Part shown: positions 57,664 through 64,000 of the stretch, piece by piece
How positions within the stretch are numbered: the first letter of the stretch is position 1
Layout of the letters: every line of letters starts with the position of its first letter
Source of the DNA: Bacteroidetes bacterium UBA1941
GTDB taxonomy: Bacteria > Bacteroidota > Bacteroidia > Chitinophagales > LD1
Direction: 5' to 3'
NCBI GenBank assembly: GCA_002336805.1
Contig: DDEZ01000012.1
Coordinates: 124,001-188,000, forward strand
Length of the DNA stretch: 64,000 nucleotides
Notes under the pieces: model-generated
Told to the model about the DNA's origin: nothing
The model's input: the letters and a program-made list of their open reading frames with translations, nothing else
Database searches by the model: none
Made by a program: the position numbers and the translations under genes

Positions 57664-59085
57664 TTATTTGGCCACGGTGATCTTTGCCTTTGCCAGTATA
57701 TGATCGGCTGCGGTGGTGATCACTACTGCATAGTATCCTGCGTCTACTGCACTCAGATCGAGCACAGACTGCTCTGAACCGATAGCCAGAGAGGACACCA
57801 GGCGACCTTGCAGATCATATACCTGCGCCTCCGCGCCTATGATCTGAGCATTGCCTGTGATATATAGTTTATCCTTCGCAGGATTTGGATACAGGGCTAT
57901 GGCTGCATCTGCGCCTACGCGGGAGATGCCTACTGTGCAGTCTACTATGTAGAAGCGGAGCAATGCAGCACTGGCTGTACAGCCGTTGTTGTCCGTATAG
58001 GTGTAGATCAGATTCTTGTCCCCCACGGCTGCACTTGCCGGATAGAATATGCCCTGCCTCACACCACTACCCGAGTACGTGCCGCCTGCGGGGCTGCCGC
58101 CGGTGAGCTCTACCGGAGCGTCGTCTTTGCACAGTGTATCCAGATAGCCGGTATAGGTCACTACAGGCAGTGGATTCACAGTGAGCCTGATAGTATCCGA
58201 TACCCAGAGCGCATGATTATGTGTGACCAATACATTGTATAGGCCGGATGTATTGACACGTATCTTGTAGGTATTATATGGCAGAGCTACCCCATCGCGA
58301 AACCATACATAGCTATTGCCAGGCATCTCGTCCGTGCGGATGGCTATCGTATCACCGGCGCACCTCACCTGATCCGTCTTAGGGAAGAGATAGGCCTTGA
58401 ATATCGTATCATACCCTATGAACTTTACATTATCAAACCATAGCTGACCACCGAGCACCCCCTGACCAAAAGTAGTCGCACTCGACTCTACCTGCATCTT
58501 GAGGGTATCTGGGTTCAGCGCAGAATAGTAGGTGATCTTAGCCTTTATCGTAGAGAAATTATTGGTAGGATTTAAGTCGATAGTAGCCGAGCCTACTGTC
58601 ACAGTGCCATCGTGAGGCGTGGCGTTGGTCAGATTCACAGTCACGGTACCATGATCTTGTCCCGAAGGTAATTTGTACTTGTATGTAAACTCTATAGAGT
58701 CAGGCCTGTCTGTATACCGCACACCACCCAGTGTCACCTGAAAGGAGGTCAAGCCTTGAGGCGTCAATCCATAGTTGCCTATAGACATAGATCCAGCAAA
58801 AGTGATATCCCCTACCAGCGGAAAACTAACTCCTTTGGTAGTGAGCAGAGCTGAGGAAGAGCCTGATGCGACGTTAGCCGGGTCAGTTTCCTGTACCACC
58901 AGGTTTTGAGACTGCAGGTTGAATGGCAGCACAGTCAGCACATCGTCTATGGTCTTCCACCGGGTGGGATTCTGCGCACCATTCAGTGATGTCCAGGTCT
59001 CAAAATCTCCGTTTGGGATAGGGGCTTGAGCTGATACGGACAGTACAAATGCGCTGAAAAACAGAAGTGTATAGAATCTTATCAT
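57664..59085 (-). CDS. Secreted T9SS cargo with PCMD/CBM-like N-domain
   Basis: 473 residues. Signal peptide MIRFYTLLFFSAFVLSVSAQ, then a ~200-residue jelly-roll-like domain (PIPNGDFETWTSLNGAQNPT ... GQLWFDNVKFIG) typical of putative carbohydrate-binding modules in Bacteroidota, an Ig-like region (about 225-385) with VRCAGDTIAI, TLCKDDAPVELTGGSPAGGT and TDNNGCTASAALL, and a C-terminal type A sorting domain (IALYPNPAKDKLYIT ... DAGYYAVVITTAADHILAKA). Probably a surface-attached or secreted protein that binds a polysaccharide; inference from the N-domain only. Confidence 0.83.
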   Translation of the reverse strand: MIRFYTLLFFSAFVLSVSAQAPIPNGDFETWTSLNGAQNPTRWKTIDDVLTVLPFNLQSQNLVVQETDPANVASGSSSALLTTKGVSFPLVGDITFAGSMSIGNYGLTPQGLTSFQVTLGGVRYTDRPDSIEFTYKYKLPSGQDHGTVTVNLTNATPHDGTVTVGSATIDLNPTNNFSTIKAKITYYSALNPDTLKMQVESSATTFGQGVLGGQLWFDNVKFIGYDTIFKAYLFPKTDQVRCAGDTIAIRTDEMPGNSYVWFRDGVALPYNTYKIRVNTSGLYNVLVTHNHALWVSDTIRLTVNPLPVVTYTGYLDTLCKDDAPVELTGGSPAGGTYSGSGVRQGIFYPASAAVGDKNLIYTYTDNNGCTASAALLRFYIVDCTVGISRVGADAAIALYPNPAKDKLYITGNAQIIGAEAQVYDLQGRLVSSLAIGSEQSVLDLSAVDAGYYAVVITTAADHILAKAKITVAK

Positions 59086-59173
59086 GCAGTAAGGTATTTA
59101 TAGCTAAAATAATCAGGTTTTGATATTCCTACCCTATAATTCATCTAACATATATCAACTACCTGTATCTGCA

Positions 59174-59854
59174 TTATCTGAGGTCCACTACTTTGGCGCC
59201 GGGATATTTCTTTGCATCACAGGTGAAGAAATCGTCGCTCAGATTGGCAGCGGTATTTAGCTTATTGATCTTATAGATATAGCGTACGCCTGACTTCTCG
59301 TAGATCTTGGACTCGAGTACATCATTGGTCGCATCGTCCAGTCCTACATCTATTTTGAAGTAAGAGACCTTACGGTTTTGCGGAGCCAGTTCGATCACCG
59401 TTACATTTTTGCCACCAAAGGTCTTCGTCTCTTTGATCTGATAGGAGTAGCCCTCCTTGTATACCGAGAATATCTTGGATGGAGAGAAAGTCTCATTGCT
59501 CTCCTCGTAGTCGTTTACCTGTATCTCTTTTGTCTTGGGGTTGTAGCTCCATATGGTCTTGCCATCGCAGTAGATGTCTACGCCATTCATAGATATCTTA
59601 AACTTGTTGCCTTTCATCCAGAGCTTTCCATTGTCATTGCTGGTATACTTGCTGTCTGCCTCATCGGGTTTCATCTTTGGCCTGATAGTAGTGAGCGTAA
59701 AGTCTACATCCACACTCTTGAAAGACTTAAAGCGCGAGGTTGCCTTCTCCAGCATAGCGCCGGCCTCCGGATCGGCCACAGCACTACCCTGCTGCTGAGC
59801 ATGGCTCATGACAGCTATCAATGCAAAGGCCCAAATAGAAAGCAGCTTCTTCAT
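59174..59854 (-). CDS. lolA: LolA-like outer-membrane lipoprotein carrier
   Basis: 226 residues. Signal peptide MKKLLSIWAFALIAVMSHAQ, then the LolA fold: MLEKATSRFKSFKSVDVDFT, NGKLWMKGNKFKISMNGVDI, CDGKTIWSYNPKTKEIQVND and VIELAPQNRKVSYFKIDVGL. It carries lipoproteins across the periplasm to the outer membrane. It is downstream of ftsK on the same strand, the order usual in Bacteroidota, but has its own promoter behind the ftsK terminator. Confidence 0.9.
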   Translation of the reverse strand: MKKLLSIWAFALIAVMSHAQQQGSAVADPEAGAMLEKATSRFKSFKSVDVDFTLTTIRPKMKPDEADSKYTSNDNGKLWMKGNKFKISMNGVDIYCDGKTIWSYNPKTKEIQVNDYEESNETFSPSKIFSVYKEGYSYQIKETKTFGGKNVTVIELAPQNRKVSYFKIDVGLDDATNDVLESKIYEKSGVRYIYKINKLNTAANLSDDFFTCDAKKYPGAKVVDLR

Positions 59855-59889
59855 AAAGTATTTTGAAACCCAATAGTCAAAGGGTACGC

Positions 59890-59897
59890 CAAAAATA
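59890..59897 (-). promoter_or_regulatory. -7 promoter element TATTTTTG for lolA
   Basis: Exact TAnnTTTG match on the minus strand, about 36 bases before the lolA ATG. It overlaps the T run of the ftsK terminator. Confidence 0.55.
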
Positions 59898-59932
59898 AAA
59901 GAATGGCCAGCTGCTCTCAGGCGCCGGCCATT
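59891..59932 (-). terminator. Rho-independent terminator of ftsK
   Basis: Stem AATGGCC / GGCCATT (7 bp) with a 17-base loop, followed on the minus strand by TCTTTTATTTTT, 15 bases after the ftsK stop. Confidence 0.65.
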
Positions 59933-59947
59933 TATTGTGTTTTTTTA

Positions 59948-62593
59948 TCAACCTCTGAGCTTGGTCAGATAGTTGTCCAGCTCAGCTTCGGTTTTAAATT
60001 TCACCTCGCGGGCCTTGCTACCCAGGTTCTCTCCTACTATACCCGCCTCCTCCAGCTGATCCATCAGGCGGCCGGCACGGTTGTAGCCCAGCTTTAGCCT
60101 GCGCTGTATGAGAGAGGTCGATCCCATCTGGTTTTGCACGATGATACGGGCCGCATCCTCAAAGAGGCCATCCTTCTCTCCGTCTATGAAGAAGTCTTCG
60201 CCTCCGGCATTTTTATCATTCGGGTCTATATACTCCGGCAGTTGGAATGCCTCGTGGTAGCCCTGCTGATTGCTGATAAAGTCCCTGACGCGCTCTACCT
60301 CCGGCGTATCTACAAATCCACACTGAAGGCGTATCATATCGCTACCCTGAGAGAGGAGCATGTCACCGCGGCCTATCAGCTGCTCCGAGCCGCCGGCATC
60401 GAGGATAGTACGTGAGTCGATCTTAGATGTGGTCTTAAAGGCGATACGCGCAGGGAAGTTAGCCTTGATCGTACCGGTTATGATATTGACTGATGGGCGC
60501 TGTGTGGCAAGTATCAGGTGGATACCGATGGCACGGGCCAGCTGTGCCAGACGGGCTATCGGCATTTCTACTTCCTTGCCCGCTGTCATGATCAGGTCTG
60601 CAAACTCATCCACCACGAGCACGATATACGGCAGGAACTTGTGCCCGTTTTGCGGGTTCAGCTGCCTGTTGGTGAATTTGTGGTTGTACTCTTTTATGTT
60701 CCTTACCTGTGCCTTCTTCAGCAGATCGTAGCGCTGGTCCATTTCTATGCAGAGGGCATTCAGCGTGGTCACCACCTTCTTGGTATCCGTGATGATCGCA
60801 TCCTCTTCATTAGGCAGCTTGGCCAGGAAGTGCTTCTCCAGCATCTCATAGAGGCTCAGCTCCACCTTCTTAGGATCCACCATGATAAACTTCAGCTGAG
60901 ATGGATGCTTCTTGTACAGTAGCGATACGAGGATCGAGTTGATACCTACAGACTTGCCCTGGCCGGTAGCACCCGCCATGAGAAGGTGCGGCATCTTGGC
61001 CAGGTCGGCTACGATGATCTCATTGGATATCGACTTGCCCAGGCAGATAGGGAGATCTGCCGTAGAGTTTTGAAACTTCTCTGAGGCCAGCAGTGAGCGC
61101 ATGCTCACGATCTCCTTATTCACGTTTGGCACCTCTATACCTATCGTACCCTTGCCCGGTATAGGTGCTATGATACGTATACCGAGCGCTGCGAGGCTCA
61201 GGGCGATATCGTCCTCCAGGTTCTTGATCTTTGATATCCGCACACCCGGTGCAGGCACTATCTCATAGAGCGTCACCGTAGGCCCTATGGTCGCCTTGAT
61301 CTTGGATATCTCTATCTGGTAGTTATTCAGTGTGGAGATGATCTGGTTCTTATTGCGCTCCAGCTCCTCCGGGTCATACTTGATCTTCTCAGAGCTATGC
61401 TCATCCAGCAGATCCAGTGTAGGGAATTTATAGTTAGATAGATCCAAAGTAGGATCAAATTCGGACCCTACGCCGCCATAGGTAGGCACTACCTCCATAG
61501 CAGCCTCTGGCTCTTCTTTCGGCGCCTCTATATCCAGTTTGAGGCCAGACTCCTCGGGCTCATCATCGCCGCCATAGCTCTCCATGTCTACAGACTCAAA
61601 GTCTGTGACCACAGGTGGCACAGTAGTGGCAGGTACTATTGTAGCGGCAGCTAGTACTTCTGCACCTTTGTTTGTCAGGATGATCTCATCATCATCGTCG
61701 CTCTCTTCTTCATCCAGCTCTGCCTCCGGTGCCTGCTCATCCGCCGGGAAAGTTTCCTTGACCGCACTCAGGTTATCCTTGGCAAATATATTTTCACTTT
61801 CATCTCTGTATACGGGCACTGCCGCTACAGCAGTAGCACCAGTGGCAGCATCGGCCATAGCAAGCATTCCTGCTTTCCTAGTAAAAGGCCGCAGCAAGAA
61901 ATCAAAGTTGAAATTGTACACCCAGATACCGAAGGCAATAGCAGTACCTACGAGCGTAGCTGCCGTACCTGTAGTGCGCAGCAGGCCCATGATCTGGCCA
62001 TTCTCGCCGGTCAGGTAGTCGCCAAAGGCACCACCCCATGAGATAGCAGAAGACTGATAGACCAGATAGTTGGCAAAGCTCAGCGCAGCAGACAGCCATA
62101 TCAGGCCGAAGAGGGAATATGCAGACACCTTCACGGCATTGAAGACCTTCTTCTGCGTCAGCATATTGAACCCTACCACAAAAAAGACGATGCAGAAGAA
62201 GTAGGAAGCAAGACCGAAAAGCTGATCGATGAACACGTGTGCCAGTACAGCGCCCAGCCTGCCCAGGGCATTATTCACTTTCAGTGAATTGTCCATCAGG
62301 GCGCTGGTGGCGTTATTGAGCAGGTCAGACTGATCATCCGTAGCGGTGAAAAGATATGAAGTAAAGGCTACCGCGAGGATAAATGAAAAGGACAGAAAGC
62401 CCATACCAGCCAGCTTGGACAGGCGGCCGTCTTTCCACCACTGCAGCGTCTCCTCTCCTCCCTCTGCAAAATCAGCAGGGGCAGCAGCTTTTTTCTTGCG
62501 GCTAGGTTTCGCTTTGGGTTCGTCTTTTGGAGTATCCTCCATATCCTGTTTTTTATGCTTCTTGCTCGCCGTGATCGGCTTGGTCTCTTCCAT
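59948..62593 (-). CDS. ftsK: DNA translocase FtsK/SpoIIIE
   Basis: 881 residues from ATG 62593; an in-frame TTG at 62611 is less likely. Moves chromosome DNA at the division septum. The N-terminal ~65 residues are basic, and about four membrane helices follow between 70 and 250 (AGMGFLSFSFILAVAFTSYL, VFIDQLFGLASYFFCIVFFV). An acidic linker (about 280-400, EEESDDDDEI) leads to the motor: Walker A in AGATGQGKSVGINSIL, Walker B in YIVLVVDEFADLIM, and ILATQRPSVNIITGTIK. The C-terminal gamma winged helix is GSTSLIQRRLKLGYNRAGR, which reads orienting sequences near dif. It precedes lolA. Confidence 0.97.
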   Translation of the reverse strand: MEETKPITASKKHKKQDMEDTPKDEPKAKPSRKKKAAAPADFAEGGEETLQWWKDGRLSKLAGMGFLSFSFILAVAFTSYLFTATDDQSDLLNNATSALMDNSLKVNNALGRLGAVLAHVFIDQLFGLASYFFCIVFFVVGFNMLTQKKVFNAVKVSAYSLFGLIWLSAALSFANYLVYQSSAISWGGAFGDYLTGENGQIMGLLRTTGTAATLVGTAIAFGIWVYNFNFDFLLRPFTRKAGMLAMADAATGATAVAAVPVYRDESENIFAKDNLSAVKETFPADEQAPEAELDEEESDDDDEIILTNKGAEVLAAATIVPATTVPPVVTDFESVDMESYGGDDEPEESGLKLDIEAPKEEPEAAMEVVPTYGGVGSEFDPTLDLSNYKFPTLDLLDEHSSEKIKYDPEELERNKNQIISTLNNYQIEISKIKATIGPTVTLYEIVPAPGVRISKIKNLEDDIALSLAALGIRIIAPIPGKGTIGIEVPNVNKEIVSMRSLLASEKFQNSTADLPICLGKSISNEIIVADLAKMPHLLMAGATGQGKSVGINSILVSLLYKKHPSQLKFIMVDPKKVELSLYEMLEKHFLAKLPNEEDAIITDTKKVVTTLNALCIEMDQRYDLLKKAQVRNIKEYNHKFTNRQLNPQNGHKFLPYIVLVVDEFADLIMTAGKEVEMPIARLAQLARAIGIHLILATQRPSVNIITGTIKANFPARIAFKTTSKIDSRTILDAGGSEQLIGRGDMLLSQGSDMIRLQCGFVDTPEVERVRDFISNQQGYHEAFQLPEYIDPNDKNAGGEDFFIDGEKDGLFEDAARIIVQNQMGSTSLIQRRLKLGYNRAGRLMDQLEEAGIVGENLGSKAREVKFKTEAELDNYLTKLRG

Positions 62594-62701
62594 TATGCCC
62601 AAAGGTCTCAAAGTCAGTTTACACCTTATTAATGTGCTAACGCATTTTTGTTCACAAATAGTGTGAGGCTGTCCTATAAAAAGCCTTCGGAACAGAGCGC
62701 C

Positions 62702-62732
62702 AAAAGGCCTCTACCTGATATAGATAGAGGCC
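62702..62732 (-). terminator. Rho-independent terminator after truncated T9SS gene
   Basis: 8-bp stem GGCCTCTA / TAGAGGCC with an 11-base loop and TTTT on the minus strand, 25 bases after the stop at 62757. Confidence 0.7.
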
Positions 62733-62756
62733 CTTGTGTACACGACTGAGCGATGC

Positions 62757-64000
62757 TTATTGTTTTACCAGCTTAGACGCCATATAGCGGTTGCCATCCT
62801 CATCGGTCAGAGAGATGGTGTAGACCCCGGTAGCCAGCATCGAGATATCTACGCCTACAGTCTCTGCACCAGCGCTGACCGACCGGCGCTCGGCACTGAC
62901 CATCCGCCCATTGATATCATAGATGTTTATCTTCAGGTTCTGTCCATGATCTGCGGCTATAGCCAGCTCTACCCCTGCTATAGCCGGATTAGGATATACA
63001 GCTATAGACTGAGCTGGTCTGACATCTATGATAGCTGTACTCACATCAGCATAGTAGTAGTACTTTCTGTATGATGGATCATATATCCCTGTATTGCCGC
63101 TAGCCGTCTGGGCATATTCGTAGATGATCTGCTTATTGCCGTTGTATTGATAGTTGTAGTGGTATTTATGCTTCCACGCGTTGGTGACCCAGATGTCTGA
63201 CTCACTACTGGTCACTTGGTTGTCCGCATTGTAGGTATAGGCAGTCTGGCCTATATTGTCATACGCAGCAGTATTCGTATTGTACTTCTGCGCTACGGAT
63301 GATGTCAGGTTTCCCGAGGCATCATAGCCCAGCGCGATCAGGCTATCGTTTAGCCAGGCAGAGGTACCTGCATCATAGGTATTACAAGTTCTTTGAGTGA
63401 CCAGGTTGCCAGTCCAGATATATCCGAATCTGAATACAGAGTTCCAGCTGGAGTTATTATTGTCATATGTCTGCTTCACAGCGTAGGCCATTTGGCCATT
63501 GCTGCTATAGCTATACCTCATTCTTTGTGTATACTGAAACTGATTGCTGCTATTCCACTGGCCTACCGTGACGGAGGCCAGCTGGCCGGTAGCGCCATAC
63601 AGGTAGCTTTGACTCACATAGTTTTTCCAGATATTGTTTGAGAAGAGCTGTATCAGGTTAAAAGAATCCCTGTTAGCCAGATCTCTGAAATAAAATATCC
63701 TGTAGAAGTTTGACCAGTTAGCAGTATTGGTATCCCACTGCTGCAGCAGTGCACTGACCGTATCACCTGCCGGTCCGTAGGTATATATCATTTTCTGAAG
63801 GCCCCTTCTGGCACCTGTCAGTGTATCAGCATACAGCAGTGCGGTAGAGGTATTGTTGTTTGCAGCATCATATTCTTTCACATACAGGCTGTACACCTTC
63901 CATGTCGACGCGCTCAGGGAATAGTTGTAGATAGCCGTATCATTGGCGTGTCCGTCATAGAGGTAGCGGGATGAGTCCGGATTCTGCCAGCTACTGCTGG
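62757..64000 (-). CDS. Secreted T9SS cargo with Tyr/Asn-rich repeats (5' end outside window)
   Basis: At least 413 residues; the frame is open to the right edge, so the N-terminus is missing. The visible part consists of tandem ~35-45-residue units rich in Tyr, Trp, Asn, Asp and Gly, of the form 'W-x-N-x(4-6)-Y-x-Y-D-x2-G-N-x-T/V', e.g. WLNDSLIALGYDASGNLTSS, YDNIGQTAYTYNADNQVTSS and KHKYHYNYQYNGNKQIIYEY. They resemble YD/RHS-like strands and may form a long beta-spiral or propeller. The C-terminal ~80 residues (IAVYPNPAIAGVELAI ... LATGVYTISLTDEDGNRYMA) are a T9SS type A sorting domain. Likely a surface protein. Confidence 0.82.
   Translation of the reverse strand, partial: SSSWQNPDSSRYLYDGHANDTAIYNYSLSASTWKVYSLYVKEYDAANNNTSTALLYADTLTGARRGLQKMIYTYGPAGDTVSALLQQWDTNTANWSNFYRIFYFRDLANRDSFNLIQLFSNNIWKNYVSQSYLYGATGQLASVTVGQWNSSNQFQYTQRMRYSYSSNGQMAYAVKQTYDNNNSSWNSVFRFGYIWTGNLVTQRTCNTYDAGTSAWLNDSLIALGYDASGNLTSSVAQKYNTNTAAYDNIGQTAYTYNADNQVTSSESDIWVTNAWKHKYHYNYQYNGNKQIIYEYAQTASGNTGIYDPSYRKYYYYADVSTAIIDVRPAQSIAVYPNPAIAGVELAIAADHGQNLKINIYDINGRMVSAERRSVSAGAETVGVDISMLATGVYTISLTDEDGNRYMASKLVKQ

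Overview
The window is a dense 64 kb piece of a Bacteroidota chromosome, most like the Chitinophagales (inference). Support comes from six proteins with a type IX secretion system (T9SS) type A sorting tail, a GldC gliding protein, a TonB-dependent receptor with a carboxypeptidase-regulatory-like N-terminus, a Porin_10-like barrel, SprB repeats, a DUF4105/Lnb-like protein, the ftsK-lolA gene order, menaquinone genes, and promoters of the TAnnTTTG type lying very close to start codons. Base composition looks close to 50% GC. Isoleucine is written almost only as ATC or ATA. I see no insertion sequence, prophage, CRISPR array, rRNA or plasmid function; the one tRNA is tRNA-Arg(TCT). No gene-free stretch exceeds about 300 bases.

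Layout. 0-7 kb: the 3' end of a probable dnaE, purK, a LysM protein, purE, an outer-membrane-like protein, a DnaQ/GIY-YIG fusion, a ceramidase-like membrane protein, apt and rnhA. 7-12.8 kb: a leftward lpxK-pnp-ridA-porin run (lpxK has no normal start codon at its natural N-terminus), then thyA. 12.8-21.8 kb: secreted proteins (SprB-repeat, VCBS-propeller and other T9SS cargo, a DUF1571 and a DUF3089 protein), an RsmB-type RNA methyltransferase and the tRNA. 21.8-26.7 kb: a leftward ptpS-folE-fabD operon, accC and a dicarboxylate/amino-acid symporter. 27-36 kb: rpe, a TonB receptor, a GNAT protein, a CBS protein, rfbC-rfbD-cysQ, and a phosphonatase-like HAD paired with a DUF5690 transporter. 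36-44 kb: small proteins, menF-menD-menB, a histidine phosphatase, gldC with a thioredoxin-like partner, and an MscS channel. 44-53.9 kb: purM, a TPR protein, an operon of an epimerase-CBS fusion, DAHP synthase and a macrodomain protein, a YyaL-type thioredoxin protein, a Nudix protein, pyrE, and yqgE with the Lnb-like gene. 54-64 kb: T9SS cargo, a CoA-pyrophosphatase-like Nudix protein, a coiled-coil protein, lolA, ftsK and a truncated T9SS cargo gene.

How the genes work together. Most are housekeeping: purine synthesis and salvage (purK, purE, purM, apt, pnp), pyrimidines (pyrE, thyA), fatty acids (accC, fabD), envelope (lpxK, lolA, Lnb-like, porin, rfbCD) and the chorismate-menaquinone route (aroF, menF, menD, menB). 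The points most worth following are the Rpe-like/CBS fusion upstream of DAHP synthase, the HAD/DUF5690 pair, the animal-like PTPS beside GTP cyclohydrolase, the non-AUG start of lpxK, tandem DnaA boxes in a promoter, and the recurrent near-leaderless starts and touching convergent stop codons.
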